A stretch of 64,000 nt of DNA, taken from assembly GCA_902727915.1 (NCBI GenBank), contig CACVAU010000055.1, forward strand, positions 34,597 to 98,596, written 5' to 3'. The notes under the pieces were generated by a model, which saw only the letters and a list, made by a program, of their open reading frames with translations, was not told the DNA's origin and did not search any database. Each line of letters begins with the position of its first letter. Positions within the stretch are counted from its first letter, which is position 1. Source of the stretch: an uncultured Sulfurovum sp. GTDB lineage: Bacteria; Campylobacterota; Campylobacteria; Campylobacterales; Sulfurovaceae. This document shows positions 1-9,437 of the stretch, piece after piece. A program made the position numbers and the translations under genes.

Positions 1-69
1 GAATCAAGTATGTTCTCTAGTCATCCAGGTTCAGCAGACAGAGCTGCCACAATTCAAAGTCAAATATAA
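1..69 (+). CDS. C-terminal end of a probable M48-family metallopeptidase (partial)
   Basis: An open frame enters from the left edge and stops at a TAA at 67-69. The 22 visible residues contain SSHPGSADRAATI, which resembles the conserved tail of M48 zinc metallopeptidases (the S-[ST]-H-P-x-x-x-x-R-x region after the catalytic domain). The HExxH motif and signal peptide would lie outside the window. It converges on the amidase gene, with a strong hairpin between the two. The family call rests on this short motif only. Confidence 0.5.
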   Translation, partial: ESSMFSSHPGSADRAATIQSQI

Positions 70-94
70 AAAACCTCACTTACGATACATAGTT

Positions 95-125
95 CCTACA
101 AGAAAAAAGTATTTTTTCTTGTAGG
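95..125. terminator. Perfect 14-bp hairpin between convergent genes (bidirectional terminator)
   Basis: CCTACAAGAAAAAA at 95-108 is followed by a 3-nt loop and its exact complement at 112-125. The A/T run lies inside the stem, so transcripts from either side carry a U-rich 3' arm. It separates the convergent M48 fragment and amidase gene, as expected for a shared intrinsic terminator. Confidence 0.75.
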
Positions 126-153
126 GCTATAGCATTTTAAAGGCTACAAAATA

Positions 154-1278
154 TTACTTATTTTTTAAATAACGCCCAATTCCATTAGCAATACCTTCTG
201 CTAATAAAGTACGATAATAATCATTCATAAGATTTCGACCCTCTTTGGGGTGAGTAATATAACCTGTTTCAACAAGTACAGCTGGCATTTGCGCACCAAC
301 TAAGACCCAAAAGTTAGCTGTTTTTACCCCACCATCTTCAACTGGACCAAAATTTTTACGTACATTTTGAAGCATGTTATTACTCACATCTATACCTAAC
401 TTATGTGATTCTACAATTTTCTCTCGACTAATTAAAGAAAGATAAGCATTTTTAGTATAATAATCTTTACCTTTAAACATAACCGAGTTCTCTTTAGCTG
501 CTGCATTTTTAGCTCTTTGAGTTTTAGCAGGAGAAAGATAATAAACTTCTATGCCCTTAAAAGCATTCCGAAGTCTTTTCTTAGGTGCAGCATTGGCATG
601 AATAGAAACAAAAATATCTGCTTTCTTCTTATTAGCAAACGCTGTTCTTTTGGGAAGTTTTACAAAAGAATCATTCCCTCTGGTCATGTAAACTTTATAA
701 CCTTGAGATTCCAATTTATTTTTAAGTTTTTTAGCAACAGAAAGTACTACTTTTTTTTCTTTTTTATTACCACAACATGAAGCACCATTATCTTTTCCAC
801 CATGTCCAGCATCAATAACTACTATGTATTTATTATTTTGACTTGAATAGTTTTTATGTCCACTATCCGTATTTTTTTTTCCAAAATGAATCGATGCTTT
901 TTGTCCAGAAACCAAAGGAATTGCTAATGTTTTACCTGAATAAGCATATTTTTTATTTAATTTTTTTTGCTTAGAAACAATAACCACACGAATTTTATCA
1001 GGAGTATTTTGTGCCATTCTAAAAGAATTAATGGTTCTAAAGCTATGATGCGAAAGACCTTTAGATTTGGGAAGTACCGTACCATGAATATCAAAGACAT
1101 ACTTAGTAGCACCCTCTTTTGTAGGAAGGGTAAATGAAGTTACTCTTTTAATATCAGTACTAAAATGAAGTTTTAATTCTGCTTGTCGAATTTTACTTTT
1201 TACAAAAAAGTTATTTGCAAAAATAAAATTAGAAAGCAATAGAAATATTATTATTTTATTAAAGATTTTACTCTCCAT
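154..1278 (-). CDS. amiA: N-acetylmuramoyl-L-alanine amidase (AMIN + Amidase_3)
   Basis: A 374-residue periplasmic zinc amidase that cleaves the lactyl-alanine bond of peptidoglycan, usually for daughter-cell separation. Residues 1-21 form a signal peptide. Residues about 24-105 look like an AMIN localisation domain, and about 150-372 form the Amidase_3 catalytic domain. Likely zinc ligands are H159 (DAGHGG), E174 and H227 (SIHANA); E337 in VETGY is the likely catalytic glutamate. Its start overlaps the end of the upstream nitronate monooxygenase gene by 11 bases, so the two are probably translationally coupled. It is the last gene of the minus-strand block running from pyrH. Confidence 0.9.
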   Translation of the reverse strand: MESKIFNKIIIFLLLSNFIFANNFFVKSKIRQAELKLHFSTDIKRVTSFTLPTKEGATKYVFDIHGTVLPKSKGLSHHSFRTINSFRMAQNTPDKIRVVIVSKQKKLNKKYAYSGKTLAIPLVSGQKASIHFGKKNTDSGHKNYSSQNNKYIVVIDAGHGGKDNGASCCGNKKEKKVVLSVAKKLKNKLESQGYKVYMTRGNDSFVKLPKRTAFANKKKADIFVSIHANAAPKKRLRNAFKGIEVYYLSPAKTQRAKNAAAKENSVMFKGKDYYTKNAYLSLISREKIVESHKLGIDVSNNMLQNVRKNFGPVEDGGVKTANFWVLVGAQMPAVLVETGYITHPKEGRNLMNDYYRTLLAEGIANGIGRYLKNK

Positions 1279-2365
1279 TCATTAGTTTATGTATTAACTC
1301 TTTGACTGTAATAATTTCTTTTAATTTATAACCATTAGCACCTGTAAAAAAGAGACCAGATTCAGCAATACCATCATAAGCATCTGAAAGTCTATCTGCA
1401 ATACAATAACCAACTATTTTAGCTTCTTCACCACGATTACACGGAGCAACACAATTTGAAATACAAGCAACTTTTGGTGCTGTTCCAGTTATGATATCAG
1501 CATGAAGCTGACTTTTCACCCCACGAGCAGGATAACCAACTGGTGACTTAAAAAGTTTTATATCATCAGCTTCAGCTTTTATAATCATCTGTTTCATAAC
1601 TTCAGAAGTATCACATTCAACAGTACCAATAAACCGTGTGCCCATTTGTACAGCATCAGCCCCTAAGTCCATCATCTTTTGAATATCATTATGGTCCCAA
1701 ACACCACCAGCTGCAATAATTGGCATTGACCCCCAATTCTTTGCTTCTTCTACCACAGGTGGTAAAATCTTTTCAAGTTGATTCTCTTCCATAAAACACT
1801 CATCATACTTGAATCCTTGATGTCCTCCAGAAAGAGGTCCTTCAACAATTACAGCATCAGGAAGTTTATTATGTGTTTTTTTCCAACGTCTACATAAAAT
1901 ACGAAGTGCTTTAGCTGTTGAAACAATAGGAACTAAAGCAACATCAGGATAGTTCTTAGTCGCTTCAGGCATTGTTAACGGTAACCCTGCTCCTGTAATA
2001 ATCATGTTCGCTCCAGCTTTACATGCATCTTCAACAACTCTATTATATTCACTTTGAGCATAAAGTACATTTGCAGCAATAGGTCTGTCTCCACAAATTT
2101 CTCTTGCATTATCAAAAATCTTCTGTAATGCTCGATAAGAATAAAAATTAATTGCATCAAGTGGACGTTCGTCTCTACCTATAACTTTTTCTGCGTACTC
2201 TCGATTTTTATAAACACCTGTACCAACAGCTGAAATAACACCCAATCCACCTTCTAAACTAACATTTCCAGCCAATTGATCCCAAGATATTCCTACCCCC
2301 ATTCCACCTTGAATGATTGGCTTATCTATGGTGTATTTTCCAATTTTAAAAGATTTAAATGCCAC
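1268..2365 (-). CDS. Nitronate monooxygenase / 2-nitropropane dioxygenase family flavoenzyme
   Basis: A 365-residue FMN-dependent TIM-barrel protein. It has the N-terminal IIQGGMGVGIS motif (18-27), an IAAGGVWD segment and the phosphate-binding GADAVQMGTRF. The family oxidises alkyl nitronates or, in FabK-like members, reduces enoyl-ACP, so the substrate here is open. The C-terminal part holds several cysteines (CISNCVAPC), typical of one NMO subgroup. The start is GTG at 2363-2365, whose G is shared with the TAG stop of tyrS, so translation is likely coupled. From memory a protein of unassigned role occupies the same slot between amiA and tyrS in Campylobacter. Confidence 0.8.
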   Translation of the reverse strand: MAFKSFKIGKYTIDKPIIQGGMGVGISWDQLAGNVSLEGGLGVISAVGTGVYKNREYAEKVIGRDERPLDAINFYSYRALQKIFDNAREICGDRPIAANVLYAQSEYNRVVEDACKAGANMIITGAGLPLTMPEATKNYPDVALVPIVSTAKALRILCRRWKKTHNKLPDAVIVEGPLSGGHQGFKYDECFMEENQLEKILPPVVEEAKNWGSMPIIAAGGVWDHNDIQKMMDLGADAVQMGTRFIGTVECDTSEVMKQMIIKAEADDIKLFKSPVGYPARGVKSQLHADIITGTAPKVACISNCVAPCNRGEEAKIVGYCIADRLSDAYDGIAESGLFFTGANGYKLKEIITVKELIHKLMNGE

Positions 2366-3570
2366 TACTTTACCTTTACTTTTGCAAATTTTCGTTTACC
2401 TACTTGTAAAATATACTCACCTGAGCTTAAATTCATCTTGTCATCTGAAACTTTTACTTGGTCAATACGTACGCCACCTTGTTTAATATCCCGACGTGCT
2501 TGAGAAGTTGAAGGTTCTATATTTGCATCAAGCAAAGCTTGGCAAATCCAAATTCCTTCTTCCATCTCAAATTCTTCTATTTCAATAGGTATCTTATTTG
2601 ATTTGAAAACATTATCAAATTCACTTTTAGCCATATTAGCAGACTCTTCATTATAAAATCTAGCAGTTAACTCTAAAGCTAAATTTTCTTTAGCCTTTTT
2701 TGGGTGTAAGGTTCTATTTGCTACATCTTCTTTTATTTGCGCTATTTCTTTAAGTGAACGTTCACTTAATAAGTCATAATATCGCCACATCAGTTCATCA
2801 GAAATTGAAAGTGTTTTACCATAGATATCTTTAGGATCATCTGTAATTCCAATATAATTATTCAAAGACTTAGACATCTTTTGAACACCGTCTAAACCCT
2901 CTAAAATAGGCATCATAAGCACAGCTTGTTCTTTACCTACTTCATAAACACGTTGTAAATGTCTTCCCATCAATAAGTTAAACTTTTGATCTGTTCCACC
3001 TATTTCAATATCCGATTTCAATGCCACAGAATCATAACCCTGAAGTAAAGGATAAATAAACTCAGAAACTGAAATACTCTGTCCCCCTTTGTAACGCTTT
3101 TCAAAATCATCACGTTCTAACATACGTGCTACATTATAAGTGGTCGTTAATTCAACCATACCTCTAGCCCCAAGCTTTTCTAACCATGTTGCATTCCAAA
3201 CCACTTCAGTCTTAGCTTCATCCAAAAGTAAAAAAAGCTGATCTTGATATGTTTGAGCATTAGCCACAATGGTTTCTCTGTCTAAAACTTTACGCGTTTC
3301 AGATTTTCCTGTTGGATCCCCTATGGTTGCTGTAAAGTCACCAATAAGTAATTGTACCATTGCTCCATGCTTTTGAAAAACTGAAAGCTTATGAAACAAC
3401 ACAGCATGTCCAACATGTAAATCAGCACCTGTTGGATCAAATCCAGCTTTTACAGTATAAGTCTCACCAGTTTCATAAAACTTAGTCACTAACTTTTCAA
3501 TTCTCTTTATATCTATAATCTCAGCAGTTCCTCTGCTAATCTCATCTAATGCTGTTTCTATCTGTGACAT
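2365..3570 (-). CDS. tyrS: Tyrosyl-tRNA synthetase
   Basis: A 401-residue class I aminoacyl-tRNA synthetase that charges tRNA-Tyr. The HIGH-type motif is HVGH at 52-55 and the KMSKS loop is at 231-235. The tyrosine-recognition segment GYD-SVALKSDIEIGGTDQ lies at about 178-195. The last 60 residues form an S4 RNA-binding domain (GGVRIDQ...KV). Length and domain order match the long TyrS type found in this phylum. It lies between spoT and the nitronate monooxygenase gene, with 36 bases to spoT and a 1-base overlap downstream. Confidence 0.97.
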   Translation of the reverse strand: MSQIETALDEISRGTAEIIDIKRIEKLVTKFYETGETYTVKAGFDPTGADLHVGHAVLFHKLSVFQKHGAMVQLLIGDFTATIGDPTGKSETRKVLDRETIVANAQTYQDQLFLLLDEAKTEVVWNATWLEKLGARGMVELTTTYNVARMLERDDFEKRYKGGQSISVSEFIYPLLQGYDSVALKSDIEIGGTDQKFNLLMGRHLQRVYEVGKEQAVLMMPILEGLDGVQKMSKSLNNYIGITDDPKDIYGKTLSISDELMWRYYDLLSERSLKEIAQIKEDVANRTLHPKKAKENLALELTARFYNEESANMAKSEFDNVFKSNKIPIEIEEFEMEEGIWICQALLDANIEPSTSQARRDIKQGGVRIDQVKVSDDKMNLSSGEYILQVGKRKFAKVKVK

Positions 3571-3606
3571 CTATCTTTCCCTCGATTTAATTTTCTACTT
3601 TATACG

Positions 3607-5757
3607 CTACTTATTATAAGCATCATTAAGAGAAATCATTTCTATTAATTTAAACTTATGACTTAATTTTTCTTCTAACTTTTTTCTACTATCTTCTTTT
3701 GTTTCAACTTCCAACTTACAAAACTCTGCTGATTCTGAACTTTTAATACCTAGCTCAATATTCAATACATTCAAGTCTAACTTAGCCAACTTTACCAGTA
3801 AATCAGCCAAAATACCCTGTCTATTCTGTAAGGAAATAATCAGTTGATAACGTACTGATTTTGTATCGGCCCAGGTTACAAAAACCATTGCTTTTTGAGC
3901 CTTCATTTTTTTATAAGCTTCTTGACATAATTTATGATGAATCACCACAGTATTCTGTTCTAAAAAACCAACAATTTCATCTCCTATTTTAGGATGACAA
4001 CAATAATCAAACTCCATTTTTGATATTCGTTTATTAGCAATAACTCTAAAATGATTTTTAATAAATTCTTTAGGCTGTTTACATCTAATTTTAGAAGCTA
4101 AAAGCTTAGTAAAAAACTTACTGCTGACTTCCTCATAAATGTCTTTGTTTGAAGTCATTTTATACGCACTCTCTTTTAAAGTACAGACATTAAACATCTC
4201 TTCAACATCACGAATATCAACATTTTTACAACTAGAAACCAATTCTGTTAAAATATTGATCGCAGCCAATTTATCACAAGCTTTTAGTTTCTGATTACAC
4301 GCAGAACGTATACCATCTTTTGCCTTTGATGTCTTCACAGTGTCGTACCAAGAACAATGAACCTTTGCATTTTCATCTGTATTTATACGTATAATATCAC
4401 CATTTTTTAACGTCGTTAACAATGATTTTTTACGCTTGTTCACTAAGGCTGAAACAGCCTTATCTCCAATATCTGAATGAATGGTATAAGCAAAATCAAG
4501 TACCACGGATTCACGTGGTAATGTATAAATATCTCCATCAGGTGAAAAAACAGAAATATCATCAACAAATAAATCTCCTTTTGCCAAAGAGTAAAACTCT
4601 TCTACTGAATCATTTTGATACTGAAGCGTCTCTAACCATTGTAAATTAACTTTTTGTTTACTCTGACGACCATCTTTATAACGCCAATGTGCTGCTATAC
4701 CAAATTCAGCTGTTTTATGCATTTCAAAAGTACGTATTTGTGCTTCTACAATCCCATCATCATTAAATAAAGTAGTATGAATCGTACTATAACCATTTTC
4801 TTTTGGTAAAGTAACATAATCTTTAAAACGTGAAATAATAGGTTTATAATTTAAGTGTAAAGCACCTAAAACTTTATAACAATCTATCTCTTCTTTTACT
4901 AAAATACGAATGGCAATTAAATCTAAAATTTCATCAATTCCAATACCTTTACGTTGCATTTTTTGGTACATAGAGTAATAATGTTTAACCCTACCAAAAA
5001 CTTCAACTTCACCCTCAGCAAAACCATTCTCTTTTAAAAGTTTCTGAATATCTCTAACAAAAGTGTTCAGCTTTAATTGTAAATTTTGACTGTTACTCTC
5101 AATATAGGATTCAATGTGCTGATATGCTTCAGGATAAATATAGGAAAAGCTTAAATCTTCCAAACGATTTTTAAGTTGTGAAATACCCAGTCTATGGGCA
5201 ATAGGTGCGTAAACAACCATCGTCTCTTCTGCTATTCTTTGTTGTTTATGCACAGGTAATGCTTCCAAAGTAGTCATATTATGCAATCTATCACAAAGCT
5301 TAACCACCAAAACACGTACATCTTTAATAGAAGAGAGAAGCATTTTTCTAAATGTCATTGCTGAAGAAATTAATTTTTTATCAGAAGAAGAAGGAATCAA
5401 TTCTACCTCGCGAATATCTTCTATTTTTGTTAATCCTTCAACCATATGCGCAACATCTTCACCAAATATTTCTTCTATCTCATTTATCTTATAATCTGTA
5501 TCTTCAACAACATCATGCAATAATGCAGCAATAACCATGGATTCATCATTAGAGACCAAGGCTGTAATAGTAGCAACAAGTATGGGATGGATAATATAAG
5601 GTTCACCACTTTTTCGTTTTTGAGGTGCATGTGCCTCTTTAGCTAAGTTAAGTGCTGTATGAAAAAGGGCTGTGGGATTTGTATGATAGACACGAAGAAG
5701 TTCTTGGGCTTCTTCGATGCTTGAAACATTAAGTGCTTTGTCCAGTAAAGCCTCCAA
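3607..5757 (-). CDS. spoT: Bifunctional (p)ppGpp synthetase/hydrolase, RelA/SpoT homologue
   Basis: A 716-residue stringent-response enzyme that makes and degrades (p)ppGpp. The HD hydrolase domain carries H57 and H81-D82 (HDVVEDTD). The synthetase domain follows at about 230-370, with the conserved AEFGIAAHW segment. A TGS domain (about 400-460) and a C-terminal ACT domain (about 640-710) complete the long Rsh layout. Both catalytic halves look intact, as expected where one Rsh serves the cell. The start is TTG at 5755-5757, five bases after the rpoZ stop, with GAAGAG as a modest ribosome site inside rpoZ; no better in-frame ATG is nearby. Confidence 0.95.
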   Translation of the reverse strand: MEALLDKALNVSSIEEAQELLRVYHTNPTALFHTALNLAKEAHAPQKRKSGEPYIIHPILVATITALVSNDESMVIAALLHDVVEDTDYKINEIEEIFGEDVAHMVEGLTKIEDIREVELIPSSSDKKLISSAMTFRKMLLSSIKDVRVLVVKLCDRLHNMTTLEALPVHKQQRIAEETMVVYAPIAHRLGISQLKNRLEDLSFSYIYPEAYQHIESYIESNSQNLQLKLNTFVRDIQKLLKENGFAEGEVEVFGRVKHYYSMYQKMQRKGIGIDEILDLIAIRILVKEEIDCYKVLGALHLNYKPIISRFKDYVTLPKENGYSTIHTTLFNDDGIVEAQIRTFEMHKTAEFGIAAHWRYKDGRQSKQKVNLQWLETLQYQNDSVEEFYSLAKGDLFVDDISVFSPDGDIYTLPRESVVLDFAYTIHSDIGDKAVSALVNKRKKSLLTTLKNGDIIRINTDENAKVHCSWYDTVKTSKAKDGIRSACNQKLKACDKLAAINILTELVSSCKNVDIRDVEEMFNVCTLKESAYKMTSNKDIYEEVSSKFFTKLLASKIRCKQPKEFIKNHFRVIANKRISKMEFDYCCHPKIGDEIVGFLEQNTVVIHHKLCQEAYKKMKAQKAMVFVTWADTKSVRYQLIISLQNRQGILADLLVKLAKLDLNVLNIELGIKSSESAEFCKLEVETKEDSRKKLEEKLSHKFKLIEMISLNDAYNK

Positions 5758-5762
5758 GGTGC

Positions 5763-5969
5763 TTACTCTTCAAGTCCAATAATAATTTTACCTTCTGCAA
5801 TCTCAACCAATGCAATATCTGTAAACTTGTCAACTTTAGGATCCATGGCTACCATAGGTGCTGCACCATTGGCAATTGCATTTGCTCTTTTGCCTACTGC
5901 TGATGCCAATAAATATCTATCAAAGTCTACTCTCTCCAGTGCTAATGCTGTTAACTTTTCAATCTTCAT
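5763..5969 (-). CDS. rpoZ: RNA polymerase omega subunit
   Basis: A 68-residue protein with the omega signature: RYLLASAVGKRANAIA near residues 18-35, followed by the short acidic tail EIAEGKI. Omega helps beta-prime fold and mediates ppGpp effects on polymerase. Its place between pyrH and spoT is the usual arrangement in many bacteria. The ATG start is preceded by AAGGAA. Confidence 0.93.
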   Translation of the reverse strand: MKIEKLTALALERVDFDRYLLASAVGKRANAIANGAAPMVAMDPKVDKFTDIALVEIAEGKIIIGLEE

Positions 5970-5991
5970 TTTATTCCTTATTAAGTTTGTT

Positions 5992-6705
<714 letters not shown>

Positions 6706-6729
6706 TTAAGACCTCTGTTTTAAGTCGCA

Positions 6730-6735
6730 ATTCTA
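6730..6735 (-). promoter_or_regulatory. Probable -10 box for the pyrH operon
   Basis: Read on the minus strand, TAGAAT lies 28 bases upstream of the pyrH ATG in the 109-base divergent gap with apt. Housekeeping promoters in this phylum often lack a clear -35, and none is evident here. The call is by position and sequence only. Confidence 0.4.
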
Positions 6736-6767
6736 CCCAAAGGCTCTTAATCTTGGTTGACTTTTGT

Positions 6768-6773
6768 TATACT
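6768..6773 (+). promoter_or_regulatory. Probable -10 box for apt
   Basis: TATACT lies 38 bases upstream of the apt ATG in a T-rich setting, leaving a leader of roughly 30 bases that contains AAAGG as ribosome site. It is divergent from the pyrH promoter. Confidence 0.5.
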
Positions 6774-6811
6774 GTCAACAAATAAAACATAATTTAATAT
6801 AAAGGTTCTCA

Positions 6812-7354
6812 ATGTCAACATTAAGCATGGAAGACAAACAAATCATCGAATCAACTATCCGAGATATCCCTGACTTTCCAAAACCTGGAATTGTATTTAA
6901 AGATATCACAACCATACTCAATACACCAAAAGCTTTTAATACGCTAATGAATCATATAGAAACACGTTATAAAAATTATAATTTAGACTATATTGCAGGT
7001 ATTGATGCGCGTGGTTTTATATTTGCTGCTATTCTTGCTGACCGACTAAACATCGGTTTTGTTCCCATTAGAAAAAAAGGGAAACTTCCTTATACCACCG
7101 TTTCTGAAAAATATACATTAGAATATGGTTTTGATGAAGTTGAAGTACACATTGATGCCTTTCCAAAAGAAAATGCACGAGTACTACTCATAGATGACCT
7201 CATTGCCACAGGAGGAACAGCCAAAGCAGCTGCTTCACTTATAGATAAGGTAGGTGCTAACTGTGTTGAAGCTTGTTTCATAGCAGAGTTAGACTTTTTA
7301 AAAGGTCGTGATGGAATTGATACTGAGGTTTACTCTGTTTTACACTTCGACTAA
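6812..7354 (+). CDS. apt: Adenine phosphoribosyltransferase
   Basis: A 180-residue purine-salvage enzyme converting adenine and PRPP to AMP. The PRPP-binding loop [16 protein letters not shown] is at 124-139. [14 protein letters not shown] near 21-34 is the typical Apt N-terminal signature, and GIDARGFIF near 63-71 adds support. The length is standard. It is transcribed singly on the plus strand. Its stop overlaps by four bases the end of the convergent small gene at 7351-7554. Confidence 0.96.
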   Translation: MSTLSMEDKQIIESTIRDIPDFPKPGIVFKDITTILNTPKAFNTLMNHIETRYKNYNLDYIAGIDARGFIFAAILADRLNIGFVPIRKKGKLPYTTVSEKYTLEYGFDEVEVHIDAFPKENARVLLIDDLIATGGTAKAAASLIDKVGANCVEACFIAELDFLKGRDGIDTEVYSVLHFD

Positions 7355-7554
7355 AGAGGTCGTAACAACTTCTTAATGTCTTTAGGAAGGTGAGCAAAAG
7401 CCATTTTACTCACTTTCTTTTTGTCACCTTCAAATATAATGACTTCCACATCCATAGAGTTTTGATTTAAAGACAACACTTTCATCTTTTGTTCTTTCAT
7501 TTTAAAAACTATCTCCTGATCTGAAAAATCTAAACTTTGTTTCTTTTTACCCAT
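7351..7554 (-). CDS. Small conserved-type basic protein of unknown function
   Basis: A 67-residue Lys-rich protein without a signal peptide or membrane segment. The sequence reads like a compact beta-rich domain ([19 protein letters not shown]) with a basic C-terminus ending [12 protein letters not shown]. No family is recognised. It sits ten bases downstream of the dipeptidase stop region on the same strand side and overlaps the apt stop. Reading-frame quality and an ATG start suggest a real gene. Confidence 0.6.
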   Translation of the reverse strand: MGKKKQSLDFSDQEIVFKMKEQKMKVLSLNQNSMDVEVIIFEGDKKKVSKMAFAHLPKDIKKLLRPL

Positions 7555-7563
7555 TCTCCACTC

Positions 7564-8517
7564 CTACTTTAGTACATCTTTTATAATTCTAAGCCCATTA
7601 CTAAAAAACATCTTTTCCACCTCATCATAGGAAAATCCATTTTTTAAAAGTGTATCAGAAAGTTTTGACATTTGAGATATGTCTTCTATCTCCACAGAGT
7701 TAGGTATGCCATCAAAATCTGAACCCAGACCTATGACATCCACACCTGCTACTTTTTTAATATGTTTTATATGTCGTACCATGTCTTCGATTTTTGCTAC
7801 TTCCATCTTTTCTTTTAGTTCACCATTCACTAAAAAGTTGTTAAAAAAGTTTATGCCTGTCAATCCACCAACATCTGCTAACTGTTTTAACATCTTATCA
7901 GATAGATTTCGAGGGTGATTCGTCATGACTCTCGCGTTTGAATGCGTTGCTATAAAAGGACTTTTAGAATGTTCTAAAACATCTTTAAAGCCTCCATCTG
8001 AAAGGTGCGATACATCTATAAGCATGTTTAAATGGTTCATCTCTTCCACAGCTTCAAACCCTTTCTTTTTTAAACCTTTGTTTTGATGTTCCCATTGAAA
8101 ATTTGGATAACCCAATGCATTCTCATAATTCCATGTAAGTGTCACGGCTGAGATACCTTCTTGTTTAAAGAAACGTAATTTATCCAAAGAACCCTCTAAT
8201 GCATCTCCCTCTTCTATGCTGAGAAAAGCTGCTATCTTGTTTTCTTCTTGCGTGGCTATCAAGTCATCATAGGTTGTACAAAGAGAAATAGTCTCTTGAT
8301 TTTTAGCCAATTCATCTTTAAAGGTCTTAAGCATTTTCACACAGTAATCAAAAGAACTCTCTACTTTTTTAGCATCTATGTACATGGCAAAAAACTGGGC
8401 TAAAGCCTCACCTTTTTGAAGCTTTTCTATATCAATGGTTAAATTATTTTGTTGAAGTTCTTCACCTTTTTCAAGTATCAAAGTAGCTGTATCACAATGG
8501 AAGTCTATAAAGTTCAT
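7564..8517 (-). CDS. Membrane dipeptidase-type metallopeptidase (peptidase family M19)
   Basis: A 317-residue M19 dipeptidase, a dizinc TIM-barrel that hydrolyses dipeptides. The motifs are FHCDTA at the N-terminus (H7, D9), EEGDALEG near 115, DVSHLSDGG near 180, ATHSNAR near 200 and GLGSDFDG near 270. The ATG at 8515-8517 is preferred. The open frame runs a further 56 codons upstream, but those residues do not resemble the family and overlap the divergent gene at 8668. No signal peptide is evident, so it is probably cytoplasmic. Confidence 0.85.
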   Translation of the reverse strand: MNFIDFHCDTATLILEKGEELQQNNLTIDIEKLQKGEALAQFFAMYIDAKKVESSFDYCVKMLKTFKDELAKNQETISLCTTYDDLIATQEENKIAAFLSIEEGDALEGSLDKLRFFKQEGISAVTLTWNYENALGYPNFQWEHQNKGLKKKGFEAVEEMNHLNMLIDVSHLSDGGFKDVLEHSKSPFIATHSNARVMTNHPRNLSDKMLKQLADVGGLTGINFFNNFLVNGELKEKMEVAKIEDMVRHIKHIKKVAGVDVIGLGSDFDGIPNSVEIEDISQMSKLSDTLLKNGFSYDEVEKMFFSNGLRIIKDVLK

Positions 8518-8612
8518 ATTCTTTCTTTTTTGCTTTATTATATTCTTTTTGCTATAAAACCCCTCCCTTATATTTAATAAGCTGAGCTCGACAGAGGCTA
8601 CTATTGACATAT

Positions 8613-8621
8613 TGCTATAAT
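8613..8621 (+). promoter_or_regulatory. Extended -10 promoter for the Cys/His-rich exported protein
   Basis: TGCTATAAT is a consensus extended -10 element, 47 bases upstream of the ATG at 8668. A TTGACA occurs nearby but is too close (6 bases) to act as its -35. Confidence 0.5.
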
Positions 8622-8667
8622 TATGCAATAATTTTTCAAACTGATTAATGGATATTAAGGAGAAAAT

Positions 8668-8982
8668 ATGTCTAGAAATAAACATAAATACATTAAACTA
8701 CTCTTAATATTAATCTTAAGTGTTTCCATAGCACATTCATTTGTATTGGAAGAGAATCACCAACATGTAAACTGCGATCATTGTGTCAATGAATCTGAGC
8801 AGCAACATACACCTTCAGTTTCTAAATGTACAAATATCAATTGTGAACTCCATAACCTTTACCTTGCCTCCGACACTACAGCACTATATTTAAGTGAAAA
8901 AGTTTCTACCTATATCTCTTTTTCTCCCAACTCCTACGCCTATTATCATCCTAACAAACTTATTAAACCTCCTATAGCCTAG
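8668..8982 (+). CDS. Exported Cys/His-rich small protein, possibly metal-binding
   Basis: A 104-residue protein. Residues about 8-25 form a hydrophobic signal or anchor segment ending near AHS. The mature part is rich in Cys and His: NHQHVNCDHC, then KCTNINCELHN. These clusters suggest metal or thiol chemistry in the periplasm, but no named family is recognised. The start is secure: AAGGAG lies six bases before the ATG. It precedes the lipoprotein-ABC transporter cluster by 89 bases and may be its first member. Confidence 0.6.
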   Translation: MSRNKHKYIKLLLILILSVSIAHSFVLEENHQHVNCDHCVNESEQQHTPSVSKCTNINCELHNLYLASDTTALYLSEKVSTYISFSPNSYAYYHPNKLIKPPIA

Positions 8983-9027
8983 ATATTTTTCAACATTATC
9001 ACCATAAACCCTAGCAATACACTAGAA

Positions 9028-9044
9028 AGATCTAAAATAGATCT
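9028..9044. repeat. 7-bp inverted repeat upstream of the lipoprotein-ABC cluster
   Basis: AGATCTA at 9028-9034 and TAGATCT at 9038-9044 flank AAA. It lies 28 bases before the lipoprotein start and could be an operator or a small hairpin; no factor can be named. A pair of CTAG boxes (9011-9014 and 9022-9025) sits just before it. Confidence 0.4.
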
Positions 9045-9071
9045 ACAAGCATTAAGAACACAAGGAAAATT

Positions 9072-9437
9072 ATGTCAAAAAATATATTACTCGCTTTAGC
9101 ACTTTTAGGAGCTTTCTCATTTTTAGGATGTGAAAGCAAAAGCCCCGAAACTTTAAAGAGTACAGAAACAATAAACCTAACCAAAATTTTAGAACAGACA
9201 CCCGAATATGTAGGAAAAAAGATTGTCATTGATGGAAATTATTTTCCTGCATGTAGTAACTCAAACTGTACCGATGACTTCATCTTAAGAAGTGGCGTTG
9301 AGCAAATTAAAATCTTTACCATGGGAAATTTCAAATTTAAAGATATCAAACATGCACAAGCACTTAGAGTAGAAGGGGTTTTAAGAAAATCTTCTGAAAG
9401 TCCTTTTTTAGAAGCAACTGTCATTGAGAAACGATAA
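9072..9437 (+). CDS. Lipoprotein with a predicted OB-like domain
   Basis: A 121-residue lipoprotein. Its signal peptide ends in FSFLGC, which fits the lipobox and puts the acylated Cys near residue 20. The mature part reads as a small beta-barrel: YVGKKIVIDGNYFPACSNSNC, then QALRVEGVLRK, recalling OB-like lipoprotein domains. Two cysteines (CSNSNC) could bind metal or form a disulfide. The TAA stop overlaps the ATG of the ABC permease by one base, so it is operonic with the transporter. AAGGAA precedes the ATG. Confidence 0.7.
   Translation: MSKNILLALALLGAFSFLGCESKSPETLKSTETINLTKILEQTPEYVGKKIVIDGNYFPACSNSNCTDDFILRSGVEQIKIFTMGNFKFKDIKHAQALRVEGVLRKSSESPFLEATVIEKR

Noticed and set aside
7564..8685. 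Longer 373-codon form of the dipeptidase
   Set aside because: The extra 56 codons are not family-like, lack a ribosome site and would overlap the well-supported divergent gene at 8668.
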